Notes: generated by a model not told the origin, from the letters alone. A stretch of DNA of 64,000 nt from Lamellibrachia columna (GCA_963662155.1 OY759270.1:16536545-16600544), one strand, 5' to 3'. Counted from the first letter of the stretch, positions 21,794 through 33,085 are shown. Translations and numbers: made by a program.

Positions 21794-21890
21794 TTGAGCT
21801 CCTCTAGTTGATGACCCCCCCCCCGGCCCGCGAGCGAGTCCAGCCAAAATGGCGGTTAATGCTTTGTGGGAGAGATCACACTTGTCCAAC
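21794..21890 (-). pseudogene. NLR gene, LRR exon with C10 run
   Basis: 97 bp between TTACAG and GTAAGA, reading LDKCDLSHKALTAILAGLA, then a G10 run on the coding strand (C10 at about 21,814-21,824), then HQLEELK in a shifted frame. The homopolymer breaks an otherwise good LRR unit. It could be a true slippage mutation or a sequencing error. Confidence 0.68.
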
Positions 21891-22189
21891 CTGTAACAAT
21901 AATCACACGTGTTTACATTTCATCAACAAAATATAATTTCTCAATCACTTCAATAAAGTGTACAATACAACAATTTTAATAAGTAATTAAAAATATATAT
22001 TATATAGGTCAAATGTAAACTTTTGTTTTATATACATTACTCGACAGTGCAATATTCAAATCAACTGAATGCAACAGTTAAACATAAGAATGAATTAAAA
22101 ATATAAATTAATGTACTTGTGTTGACAACAATTATTATAGTTGTCGGTTGAAACAGGTTTAAATAAAGTTCTACTTGACTAATTCTTAC

Positions 22190-22282
22190 TCTAGTTCATG
22201 TAGATGTGTCATTACTGCTAGAGCATGACTCAACGCTTCAGCTGCCTCGACCGTCTTTAGTAATCCTTCGTTGTCGCTCAGA
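22190..22282 (-). pseudogene. NLR gene, LRR exon
   Basis: 93 bp (31 codons) between TTTTGTAG and GTAAGA, reading LSDNEGLLKTVEAAEALSHA then LAVMTHLHELE. It is the best preserved LRR unit of the gene, with an open frame. Its first third is almost identical to the exon at 20,955-21,037. Confidence 0.75.
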
Positions 22283-22823
22283 CTACAAAAGTACATTATA
22301 TTCCTGGATTAAAACAACACAAACAGACCACGGTGTTACTCACTGTTCACTGATTAAACCATATCAAATGTTATTGACAGACTTTCTGTGTTGATTGTCA
22401 TATCAACAGCTCAGTACTTTTGAAAAAGTAATAAATAATAAAAAAAAATCAACCCAGACGTTTGACACAATGTATCTTTCCAATATGCACTGTGTAGTTG
22501 GGATAGAAAACAAACGACCCAGTTTCTTTTTCAGTCACATAAAAAACATTTAAAACGGAACACTGCTAAATTTAGTTGATGCATCTAACAATGAGTAACA
22601 GTAAATAATAAAAAGTCGTTCCATGCAGACTAGCTGTACATAATGTAATAAGTAATGTTGAATTTCCTGAAACTATATTGCACCAAACAGCTTTATCGCA
22701 ACCTGCTTTGCTTTCTAATTTTATTTTGTAAGCCTGAGCAGTGTCTTTAATATATAAAATAACTGGTTTGTGTGTACTAGTGCCCTCTTGTCCTGTTTCA
22801 GGCACCTAGTATGTATTGTGCTT

Positions 22824-23171
22824 CTAGTTTAAACAATGTTTGTTACCAAAAATATTTTTGATGCTACCCATGCCACAGTTGACAGTTCTTAAGAGTTCAT
22901 ACGCAAACACTGCTGCACCCTTTCCACTTAGATGGAGCCCATCCCTCATGAACATGTCAGCCCTCCCAACAAAGAAACCCCACAAATCAACAAATCCAAC
23001 TTCCTCCTCCCGACATAGCTGCTGAACTAGCGTGTCAATTGCCATCCTCCTGCAATTTTTATAACCCTGACCCTGTATCAGAAAAAGCACTTCCCTGGAA
23101 GCGTTTAACCCACACAAAACATAAATATAATTTCTCAAGCATTGTGAAACATTAAGTGCACAATACAACAA
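22824..23171 (-). mobile_element. CR1-type LINE ORF1 fragment (SGNH esterase-like)
   Basis: The minus strand encodes VGFVDLWGFFVGRADMFMRD then GLHLSGKGAAVFAYELLRTV. It matches the C-terminal DGLHL...G..... block of SGNH-type esterase domains found in the first ORF of some CR1-like LINEs. The Asp and His of RDGLHLS correspond to the SGNH catalytic pair. The N-terminal half (with the GDS motif) is absent. The 5' side runs into a perfect inverted repeat. It lies in an intron of the NLR gene. Confidence 0.6.
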
Positions 23172-23270
23172 TTTTAATATGTTGTATTGTGCACTTAATG
23201 TTTCACAATGCTTGAGAAATTATATTTATGTTTTGTGTGGGTTAAACGCTTCCAGGGAAGTGCTTTTTCT
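23080..23270. repeat. Perfect 91-bp inverted repeat with 9-nt loop
   Basis: Left arm 23,080-23,170 and right arm 23,180-23,270 are exact reverse complements over 91 bp. The loop is ATTTTAATA. The left arm is part of the LINE ORF1 fragment, so the right arm is a folded-back copy of it. Lack of any mismatch implies a recent event, or an assembly or library fold-back artefact. Confidence 0.95.
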
Positions 23271-23559
23271 TCAAGTATATACTGCTAAAAAGTAATAATT
23301 TACTATCCTGCAGTTTGTAACGTCATCTCGCAAGGTGGGGTGATCTAAAACGTTTGTACGCACAATAAAATTGTGCAGTTCAGGGTAAAAATGGATTTCT
23401 ACAATGACTTAATAACTTTGAGGGTGCCTTTCTGAAATGTTTCTGCCGTTGGTGCAGTGACTGCTTCCTGGGTGAGCGAATTCCACATCGGGATAGAGCA
23501 AACATAGAACGAGTGCTGGTGACAATGATGGTAGACAAACCGATGCAAACTTGGCTATA

Positions 23560-23940
23560 AAGCTAATTCCACATTGGGATAGGGCAAACAGAACGAGTGC
23601 TGGTACACATGGTAGCATACTCAAGCGTTGGTTGGACGAGTACCTAGCACACTCAAGCAAGCATTGGTCGGATAAGTACCTTGTATGTGGGGGACCAGGT
23701 GCAAGTAGCATACTCAAGTGTTGGTTGGACGAGTACCTAGCACACTCAAGCAAGCATTGGTCGAATAAGTACCTTGTATGTGGGGTGACCAGGTGCAAGT
23801 AGCATACTCAAGCGTTGGTTGGACGAGTACCTAGCACACTCAAGCAAGCATTGGTCGGATAAGTACCTTGTATTTGGGGTGACCAGGTGCAAGTAGCATA
23901 CTCAAGTGTTGGTTGGACGAGTACCTTGTATGTGGTTTTC
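23560..23940. repeat. 93-94-bp minisatellite, about 3.6 copies
   Basis: CATACTCAAGYGTTGGTTGG recurs at 23,616, 23,709, 23,803 and 23,897, followed by ACGAGTACCTAGCACACTC, AAGCAAGCATTGGTCGRATA and AGTACCTTGTAT.TGGGG. Open frames on both strands repeat every unit and are not independent genes. Confidence 0.9.
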
Positions 23941-24818
23941 CTCAGGATACCTTCCCAGTGGGGCCACTCCATACTTTGCTGGTATATCATCATTGATCTG
24001 ATAATTATTTGTAACTAACCCCCCCCACCCCCATAAACATGTTTTAAACTTATGTCATCAAACATGTGTAAAATCATGGGTAGATCCAAACTGTAAAAAG
24101 GGGTGTCCAGTTTCTTAACAGGACACCAGGTGGCAGCACTTACAGTAATTGAAAATTCCCCAGGGGAAAGCAATTTATACATGGAAAAGCAGTTCTACAT
24201 TAACAAAATTGTCATTACGTACACTGTAGCGATTTATAAAAATACAGGATGAAATATATCTAAGTTTAATAACATTAATGTTATCATTTATCTATTTTGT
24301 CCATATTTATTTGATCATGTATACCAAGTGAACAATTTCAAGGCATGGACCATCAAGCTAGTGCTGTGCAGGTAATAAAGTTAAAACCTGATAGACTTCA
24401 GCTTAATCTATCGGTTAACAAACACAACAATTGAGTAAACATTTATAAAAATATGGATGGAGCCAAATTCAGTAATGATTTTATATTATATACGAAGGAA
24501 CCCAAAAAAACAACTTTCAGTGCTTAGCTTCTATCAAAATTACTGTGCAGATAAACATATTTTATATTTAGTAAAGAATTAACATTAATTTTTATTAAAC
24601 ATGTATCATTTGCTAAATGTGTTATGATTACGGAATGGTTTTTATGTGCTAGTAATAATTTATGCCTGGCTAGAAGAAGTGTTGTGGTCATTGGTCAAGC
24701 AATACAATGTTGCACCACTGCCATCTACGTTGGAAAGTGACAACATTATTATTATTTATTGGCAAAATGTTATTGTTTTAAAATATCATTATGAAAACCT
24801 TAATTTGGGAAATAAAAA

Positions 24819-25285
24819 ACCACCATGGACAACGGCATAACGATAATGACAAACTATTCAGTCAGCACTGAAAGTTAGTTAAGTGAAATACACTGAAAAT
24901 ACTCATTAGTCCACTGCCTCATTCTTATGGTGGCTCAAAGGACTGTCAGGAAACCAGTGGTGGTGCACAATAGCCAGCTGTATTAAAATGTGACATGTTG
25001 AATTGTATCATAATGAATTTGTTCACAAACATGTTTACATGTTCATGTACATGCTTACATGTTCGTGTTACGGTGTACACGTTTACATGTTCACATACAT
25101 GTTTTCATGTTCATGTACATATTTACTACCATGGACGACACCATAAGAACAATGACAAACCATTCAGTCAGCACTGAAAGTTAGTTAAGTGAAATACACT
25201 GAAAATACTCATTAGTCCACTGCCTCGGTCTCGTGTTGGCTCAAAGGACTTTTAGGAAAGCAGTGGTGCACAATTGCCAGCTACG
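24819..25285. repeat. Direct duplication of about 155 bp around a 20-bp satellite
   Basis: The segment 24,819-24,980 (CCATGGACAACGGCATAACG, AGTCAGCACTGAAAGTTAG, TTAGTCCACTGCCTC) is repeated at 25,127-25,285. Between the copies (25,020-25,120) lies a degenerate array of ACATGTTTACATGTTCACGT-like units. The same 20-bp unit forms a cleaner array at 25,975-26,098. Confidence 0.85.
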
Positions 25286-25717
25286 ATAAAATGTAGTGAG
25301 AGGATTCATGGAAATCTAAGTCTAAAGCTTCGGGAAAAAAATCTAGGATCCTCAGAAGCACGTGATCCCGCTAAATTCATGACTGTCGTTCTAAAGGATG
25401 AAAACTTAGCCATCAGAGAAGCCACAAGCAGCTCCAGTTGGGAGCAAGTGATTTTAGCCCGGGCGGTAAACCGCACCATGAATGATTGATTAGCACTATA
25501 GCAATAAGAGCGATTGCTCTCCTAAAATTATACCCTGCATAATTTGCCACGATTATCGGAGAATATAGGCTGGCACAAATGTTTAAATTTAATAATAGTA
25601 TAATGCCAAATAAGGTGCTTATAGGGTGGCATTTTTCATAAAATAAATGCACGTATAGGGATGCTTATTCGGCACTCAAAAGTAGGGTGGACTGGAAGAA
25701 CAAATATAATAACTTAC

Positions 25718-25796
25718 CTTAACTCCTTAAGCAACTTGTGTCGCACCAGACCATCACACAGTTGCATCATCATATGGCTGTCTTAACCCTCCTAAC
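25718..25796 (-). pseudogene. NLR gene, first LRR exon
   Basis: 79 bp between CTCTTCCAG and GTAAGT. The frame MMMQLCDGLVRHKLLKELR gives the helical half of a leucine-rich unit. The exon is about five bases shorter than the common LRR exon size, and its first half reads poorly. A small deletion is likely. Confidence 0.6.
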
Positions 25797-25974
25797 CTGG
25801 AAGAGAAACAGAATCACAATTACTGGTTAGTTTCCCATTAGTTAGCTGTATTCTGATATGCCTGACCCAACAATTTGGCATCCATCAACATTCACTCAGG
25901 AATTTTGTCAGGAGCTACTAACCTATGTCTGATGTCAAGTCTTAGTTAAATGTCTAACATTAACATTCAATGTA

Positions 25975-26098
25975 CAGTTCACGTACATGTTTACATGTTC
26001 AAATACATGCTTACATGTTGACGTATATGTTTACATGTTGATGTACATGTTTACATGTTCACGTACATGTTTACATGTTCACGTACATGTTTACATGA
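25975..26098. repeat. 20-bp satellite, about 6 copies
   Basis: Units ACATGTTTACATGTTCACGT with a period of 20 bp (for example at 26,045 and 26,065). They share sequence with the degenerate array 900 bp upstream. Confidence 0.85.
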
Positions 26099-26239
26099 CT
26101 GGTAGGAGGCAGTGAGTATTCACATCCATAAAACCACTGAATTAGTATACTGTACTGCACTACATATAGGCCATAGTTTTAAAGTTGATATCGCCCATTA
26201 CATTGGGGTAATTTGAAATGTAAACATTGTATGACTTAC

Positions 26240-27825
26240 TTGAGACTGGTGATCGCGCACATCTGCTGCTGCAATAACGACGCCAGCGCCATCCCCTCTT
26301 TAGGGTGTAATCGCCTAGACGCTATTGTTTCTGGGACAATCTCAACTAGATCTTCACACTGTGCCTCGTGGATCAGAGTTATTAGTTGCAACGGTTCAGT
26401 CTTGTGCTCAAGTTCCTCAATGAAAGTCCGTGGGTTCAGTTGCACATTATCGGCTGACCCAAAGGACCTATTGAAATTGGCATTGCTTGGGTCGCATAAT
26501 AAACCAACTACAAAGGTGAGTAAAACATCGTGTTGATGGATTGATGTTTCACTATCAGTCAGACGTGAAATGTCACGAGGGTGTCCAATTAGCAAACTAA
26601 CCGCCGTCAAAAACTCCTGAAAAGTCAAATGCGTGAAAGACCAACATTGTCGTCTTAGGCCTCACGTAACTACATCCGTTGTCTGTGATTCTTCTAAAAA
26701 AAACACTTTGTCTGTTGTCAACGCTGATTTCTTCTGTCTTTTTCATTCAGGATTAGGCATAGTGGATATGATAGTGTGCAACATTTAGCCACCTTGACCT
26801 GTTTCTTCAAAGAAACTCCAACTTTGTTGAAGATCGCTTCAGCATCCATTTGTTTTGATTCATTATTAAAAGACTGATGCAGTTTCCTGATGAGATGCAA
26901 TGTGGCAAGCACGTATAACTGTGTTATGGTTGATACTGCAGCCACGTCCCCAGTTAGCTTGCATGAATGCATGTCTCGAAGGCACATGCACACAAAGTTA
27001 CACTGAATAGGAATGTAACACATGGTGGCGATGTTCACATTTGTGTCAAGAAATCTCCTGATGAACAGCTGCAATTTTGAGTCACCGCCACTGAATTTGT
27101 CAACATGTTTTCTTTTGAGAAGCCATAGATTTCCATAACACGATGACACACTTCTGCAGGAAGCTGGTCAGTTGGTCTGGAGGTAACAAGTACCTTTGCT
27201 CCAGGCAGCATGACGCCGCTGATGATACCTGAGATTAACACATTCAAATCAACCTCCTCATTCCTCACTCCTCCACATTTTTCTGAGAACTTATATTCTG
27301 GAAATTCGTCTACGCCTTCGATGGCCACCATGATGCCTTCAGGGTGTTTGCAGATTTCGTTAATGGTGACAGTCTTTTCTTCTTCAGACAATGTCAGTTC
27401 TCCCAGCAACAGATCTGCTAGTGTCCACTTCCTATCTTGCGGCAACTCCCTCAATGTGACAACAAATAAATACTTGATGTCATTCCAGAGCTTCTTTTCA
27501 GCCCACTGCTTTGACATTTGTTTAACGAATGTAATTTTTCCAACACCCACTTTCCCTCGAATCAGGACATTCTGAGGGGCAACTTTGTCTTTCAACATAT
27601 CAAAAAGTTGTGGAATTTGTATAACTTCACTTGACTGCTTGCATCGCTGCATTTCTTCCACATCACTATAGGGAAGTGTTTCCGGGAGTTTTCTTGTCTC
27701 GAACTTCTGCAGTCGTAGGTCAACGAACATGTCATCTAGAGGGGCACGGGTGGGTGCATCTAGTGAATACTGAACAGGGAGATATGAATTGCAGTACTTC
27801 TGTCGTATCTGTTTAGTTATTGTAT
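26240..27825 (-). pseudogene. NLR gene, NACHT exon
   Basis: 1586-bp exon, acceptor TTTTTTTACAG and donor GTAAGT. It contains a pre-NACHT helix (DTITKQIRQKYCNSYLPVQ), P-loop VLIRGKVGVGKITF, LFVVTLRELPQDRKWTLADL, Walker B IEGVDEFPE, sensor-1 VLVTSRPTDQLPAEV, and the GFSKEN block. A frameshift near 27,105-27,107 then shifts to VDKFSGGDSKLQLFIRRFLD, NIATMCYIPIQCNFVCMCLR and TITQLYVLATLHLIRKLH. A second shift lies near 26,730 and a third near 26,660, after which WSFTHLTFQEFLTAV, the conserved end of the winged-helix region, begins. All three lesions lie outside long homopolymers, although A8 at 26,696-26,703 is close. The residue after the P-loop Lys is Ile rather than Ser/Thr, expected to weaken nucleotide binding. 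Confidence 0.82.
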
Positions 27826-28464
27826 CTGTAAAAAAATACATTAATGAATATTTTATTATATTATGAATACAAAATATAAAAAATTCATAATTTAACAATG
27901 TTGCCATTTTTCACTCCGTCTATTCTATTCTCTTCTTGTATTGCCAAAAAATGTGTTATGTTAAGCCAATGTGTTATGTTAAGCCAATGTGTTATGTTGC
28001 ATTATTTATGTGCCACTGACTTAAATTAATACTTAATGTGGAACAACTGAACAGTTCTCCATTAACTCCCAACTATTATAATACAATAAAACAAATGAAT
28101 AAATAGTGAAATAATCTAAACAACGACAACTGTGTGCAAGGGTACACTTATCTTGCATATAATCCTGTTTACTTGAACTCTAACTTATAAAAAAATAACA
28201 ATTCAAAAACTGTAGATATAGATTGGAAGATGCATACTGCCAATATGTGGATTTGCAAATAGAAATGTAAATGACATGTTAAAAAGGGAAATATTATCAT
28301 AATTTATCTACCCAAACACAAGCATTTTAAGTGCAGAAAAAAATTAGGGGGGTCACTACAATACGTCATTACTTTTCCGAACACATACCAATATATTATG
28401 ATGGGCTGAATGTTTGGCGAAACCTTATTTTGAACAATGAACCCTGTAAACAACAAAGTGGCAA

Positions 28465-29668
28465 CCAGCATTATAATAGAGTCGTTGTGTCAATAATAAC
28501 ATGTATTGTTTCTTACGAACACAGGGAAACCCGTAGGTCCAACATGAGTCATTCTGTCAATAACAACATGTATTGTTTCTCACTAACACAGGGAAATATA
28601 CAGGTCCAACATGAGTCATTGTGTCAATAACAACATGTATTGTTTCTTACTGACACAGGGAAACATACAGATCCGATGATTCATTGTGTCAATAACAACA
28701 TGTATTGTTTCTTACTGACACAGGGAAACAAACAGGTACAACAAGAGTTATTGTGTCAATAACAACATGTCTTGCTTCTTACTAACACATGGAAACATAT
28801 AAGTCTAACATGAGTCATTGTGTCAATAACAACATGTATTGTTCCTTACTGACACAGGGAAACATATAGGTCCTACATGAGTCATTTTGTCAATAACAAC
28901 ATGAACTGTTTCTTACTGACACAGGGAAATACATAGGTCCAACATGAGTCATTGTGTCAATAACAACATTTACTGTTTCTTACTGACACAGGGAAACATA
29001 CAGATCCAATATGATTCATTGTGTCAATAACAACATGTACTGTTTCTTACTGACACAGGGAAACACATAGGTCCAACATGAGTCATTGTGTCAATAACAA
29101 CATGTACTGTTTCTTACTGACACAGGGAAACACATAGGTCCAACATGAGTCATTGTGCCAATAACAACATGTACTGTTTCTTACTGACACAGGGAAACAC
29201 ATAGGTCCAACATGAGTCATTGTGTCAATAACAACATGAACTGTTTCTTACTGACACAGGGAAATACATAGGTCCAACATGAGTCATTGTGTCAATAACA
29301 ACATTTACTGTTTCTTACTGACACAGGGAAACATACAGATCCAATATGATTCATTGTATCAATAACAACATGTACTGTTTCTTACTGACACAGGGAAACA
29401 CATAGGTCCAACATGAGTCATTGTGTCAATAACAACATGTACTGTTTCTTACTGACACAGGGAAACACATAGGTCCAACATGAGTCATTGTGTCAATAAC
29501 AACATGTACTGTTTCTTACTGACACAGGGAAACACATAGGTCCAACATGAGTCATTGTGTCAATAACAACATGAAATGTTTCTTACTGACACAGGGAAAT
29601 ACATAGGTCCAACATGAGTCATTGTGTCAATAACAACATTTACTGTTTCTTACTGACACAGGGAAACA
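28465..29668. repeat. 67-bp minisatellite, about 18 copies
   Basis: Tandem units with the order AACATGAGTCATTGTGTC, AATAACAACATGTACTG, TTTCTTACTGACACAGGGAA, ACACATAGGTCC, at 67-bp spacing (for example 28,541, 28,608, 29,075 and 29,142). Subtypes (GATCCAATATGATTC and GGTCCAACATGAGTC) recur in a higher-order pattern. About two more units follow the LINE at 32,943-33,080. Confidence 0.93.
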
Positions 29669-29670
29669 TA

Positions 29671-32600
29671 CCTTCCTTGTGGACTGTTACCTTGTCGTGG
29701 TAAGGAGGCTTGTGTACCCCTATGACCCTCTGAGCTATACCGGTGGGAGGCAACTCCTAGCAGGTCCAACCATACCAGGCAGGTCTGGGGCGAGTGGTCA
29801 GACAAAGCACAGTCCAGCCACATCTCTTGATCATGGAGCCAGGGAGGAAAATGGTCTACGACCACTGCGGAAAACTTGTGGGCACAGCGGCTTGGGCTAA
29901 TCACCCACTCAGTTGTTATTGAAATCGATTACAGAAACCGAAACCATGAATACTCAACCACACCTCGATCTGAGCAAAGCAGGCTGTCCTGAAAGGGTGC
30001 GTATAAATCCCTTGGGTGAAAGCGGACAGGAAGCCCAAGGGAGGAAGAGTCTGCTACAGCTCAAGTCAAAAATTAGAATTGGATGCTGGAATGTGAGGAC
30101 ACTGTACCAAACAGGAAAACTGGCACAGCTCGCCAAAGAAATGAGAAGATACAAGCTGAGCATCATTGGAGTCTGTGAAAGCAGATGGAACACCTTTGGG
30201 AAGGTTACAACTAGCTCTGGAGAAACTTACTTGTACTCTGGGAATGAGAAAGAAGATGCGCACACACATGGAGTAGGGCTGCTCCTTTCAAAGGATGCAG
30301 CAAAAAGTCTCATCGAATGGGAACCATTCTCGGAGAGAATCATCACAGCCAGGTTTACATCAAAAGGTCGGAACATCACCATTATACATTGCTATGCACC
30401 AACCAACTCTGCTGAATTTGAAGAGAAAGAGACCTTCTACCATCATCTACAAACAGTCACTCAAAAACTACCGAAGAGGGATATCCAAGTTGTTATGGGG
30501 GATATGAATGCCAAGATTGGAAAGGATAATGACAATTGGAAAGGCACAATGGGGAAAGAAGGTCTGGGACAGATGAATGAGAACGGTCTCCTGTTTGCAG
30601 ATTTCTGTACTCTCAATGAACTGATAATCGGAGGAACTCTCTTTCCACACAAGCCTACACACAAAGCCACATGGATATCCCCAGATCTAAAGACGGAAAA
30701 CCAAATTGACCACATAACAATCACCAAGAAATGGAGGAGAGTGCTTCTAGACGTCAGAGTGAAAAGAGGAGCTGACATTAACTCCGACCACCACCTCCTT
30801 GTTGGTGAATTTAGGATGAAGCTAGCAGCTAAGAAGAAGATGGATAACAAGGTACAAAGAAGGTTTGAGATAAGAAAACTTCAAAATACTAAAATACGAC
30901 AGGAACTGGGAATCACACTACAGAACAGGTTCCAAGCATTGGAAGAGGGAAAAAACATTGATGAAAAGTGGGCAAGATGCAAGAATGCAATTACAGACAC
31001 CTGTGAACAAGTCCTAGGCTGCTGGGAAGCTATTGAGGCAAGGAGGGAGACTAAAATGAAATTCAACAAGGAAGCAGATGACACAAGAAAAAAAAACTGC
31101 AGCAGGAATACCAGGAAAGAAACAAAACAGTTAAAAATAAGACAAAGAGGGACAACAAAACATATGTCGAAAAACTAGCAAACGAGGCTGAGATCGCAGC
31201 TAGGCAAAACAACTCCAGAGAGTTATACAAGATCACCAGACAGCTAGCAGGGAAGAACGGGTTGACTAATCGCCCCATCAGGGACAAACAGGGAAACCTT
31301 CTCACTAAGGAATCTTTACAGTTACAACGCTGGAAAGAATATTTCCAAGATATCTTGAATAGGCCTCCACCAGACTCAATCCCAGACATTGAGGAAACAA
31401 ATGAAGACCTTAACATTACTTGTGGTAGGATATCCAAAGAGGAGATCAAGAGAGCCATCAAAAAGCTGAAGCTAGGCAAAGCACCTGGAATTGACAATAT
31501 ACCATCCGATGTCTTAAAAGCTGATATTGGGGCCACCACAGACGTTTTATACAGCGTGCTAAATGAGATCTGGGATAAAGAGGAAATACCAACTGAATGG
31601 AAGACAGGTATGCTAGTTACAATACCCAAGAAAGGGAACCTCAGTGAATGTAAGAACTGGAGAGGGATCATGCTTCTATCAGTGCCCAGTAAAATGCTCT
31701 GCCGTATCATCGTGGATAGGATACAAGACACAGTTGACAAGAAGCTAAGAAAGGAACAAGCTGGCTTTAGAAAGGATAAATCCTGCACAGATCACATTGC
31801 TACACCCAGGATTATCGTTGAACAATGCATTGAATGGCAGAGCTCCCTTTACATAAACTTTGTGGACTTCGAAAAAGCATTTGATAGTATAGATAGGACA
31901 GTTCTATGGAAGCTCCTGAGGCATTATGGTTTACCCACAAAATTGTTAACCCTAATAAAGAACATGTACGATGGTTTTACTGGTCATGTCATCTTTAATG
32001 GACAAGTTTCAGTAGGCTTCCAGATTGGAACTGGAGTACGACAGGGATGCTTGCTATCTCCACTGCTCTTTCTGATAGCCATAGACTGGACAATGAAAAG
32101 ATCCACAGAACACCATCGTACTGGGATCCAGTGGAACTTGTTCTCACAACTAGAAGACTTGGATTTTGCAGATGATCTAGCACTACTCTCAGAAACCCAT
32201 AAACACATGCAACAAAAAACACAAAGGCTTCAAGAAAAAAACAGCCAACTGGGTCTTAAGATCAATGTGGGAAAGACAAAGGTGATGAAAGTCAACAGCA
32301 GATCCTCCGAACCCATCTCACTAGAAAGTGGTACTGTTGAGGAAGTACATGACTTTATCTACCTCAGGAGCAACATCAATACAAATGGTGGAGCTGACAA
32401 AGATGTGGAGCTACGCATCAATAAAGCTCGCCATGCCTTCAGAACACTACGCCCTGTATGGCTCTCTTCCCAACTATCCATAAACACTAAGATCCACATT
32501 TTCCACACCAACGTTAAACCAGTTCTTCTGTATGGCTGTGAAATGTGGAAAACTACTCAGTCTCTCAACAACAAACTCCAAGTCTTCATCAACAGTCGCC

Positions 32601-32943
32601 TCCGATACATCCTTAAGGTATGGTGGCCTAACAAAATGTCAAATAAAGAGCTCTGGAAGAAAACCAAACAGGAAGAAATAAGCACTACAATCAAGAGGAG
32701 AAAATGGAGTTGGATTGGCCACTCAGAAAAGATCCAACAAATACAACCAAACAAGCACTGGACTATAACCCACAAGGAAAGAGGCCAAAAATCAACTGAA
32801 GACGCTCCACACTACAAGATCTTGAAAAAGTGGGGGTCACCTGGCAAGAGGCCAAAGCTATAGCCCAGAAGAGAGTGAGGTGGAGAAACATGGTTGACGC
32901 CCTATGCTCCTGAAGGGACCAAGAGGATTAAGTAAGTAAGTAA
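29671..32943 (+). mobile_element. RTE-type LINE, nearly full length
   Basis: Inserted inside the 67-bp minisatellite. It has a 5' untranslated part of about 275 bp, one long coding region (29,946-32,909) and a tail of AAGT units at 32,928-32,942, typical of RTE elements. The flanks both carry ACTGTTTCTTACTGACACAG, so a target duplication cannot be told from the host repeat. The coding region is broken by a frameshift at an A9 run (31,088-31,096), a second near 32,750 and a TGA in place of a usual TGG near 32,809. It is recent but no longer autonomous as read. Confidence 0.9.
29946..32863 (+). pseudogene. RTE endonuclease-reverse transcriptase
   Basis: I chose the ATG at 29,946 because the open frame before it has no ATG. 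The N-terminal half is an exonuclease-endonuclease-phosphatase nuclease: IGCWNVRTLYQTGKLAQLA, IGVCESRW, VVMGDMNAKIG, IDHITI and SDHHLLVGEF carry the expected Asn, Glu, Asp, Asn and His residues. The C-terminal half is a reverse transcriptase: KAPGIDNIPSDVLK, QAGFRKDKSCTDHI, FVDFEKAFDSIDR (catalytic Asp), TGVRQGCLLSPLLF and DFADDLALLS (catalytic Asp pair). The last part, WQEAKAIAQKRVRWRNMVDA, is in another frame and ends at about 32,909. About 980 residues would be encoded without the lesions, the usual RTE size. It nicks target DNA and reverse-transcribes its own RNA. Confidence 0.88.
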
Positions 32944-33085
32944 CTGTTTCTTACTGACACAGGGAAATACATAGATCCAACATGAGTCATTGTGTCAATA
33001 ACAACATGTACTGTGTCTTATTGACACAGGAAAACATACAGGTCCAATATGAGTCATTGTGTTAATAACATGTATTGTTTCCATT
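32943..33085. repeat. 67-bp minisatellite, remaining copies
   Basis: About two further units continue directly after the LINE tail (ACTGTTTCTTACTGACACAG, TCCAACATGAGTCATTGTG). This shows that the LINE split a once continuous array. Confidence 0.9.

Noticed and set aside
25274..25489. 71-codon plus-strand frame
   Set aside because: Overlaps the end of a duplicated noncoding segment; no family recognised and no splice support.
28465..29668. Regular 67-bp repeats, at first sight like a CRISPR array
   Set aside because: The whole unit repeats with point variation and there are no unique spacers; the context is a eukaryotic intron.
29671..29760. Possible self-cleaving ribozyme at the 5' end of the RTE LINE
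   Set aside because: There is a TTACC...GGTAA hairpin, but I could not fit the nested double pseudoknot of HDV-like ribozymes by eye.
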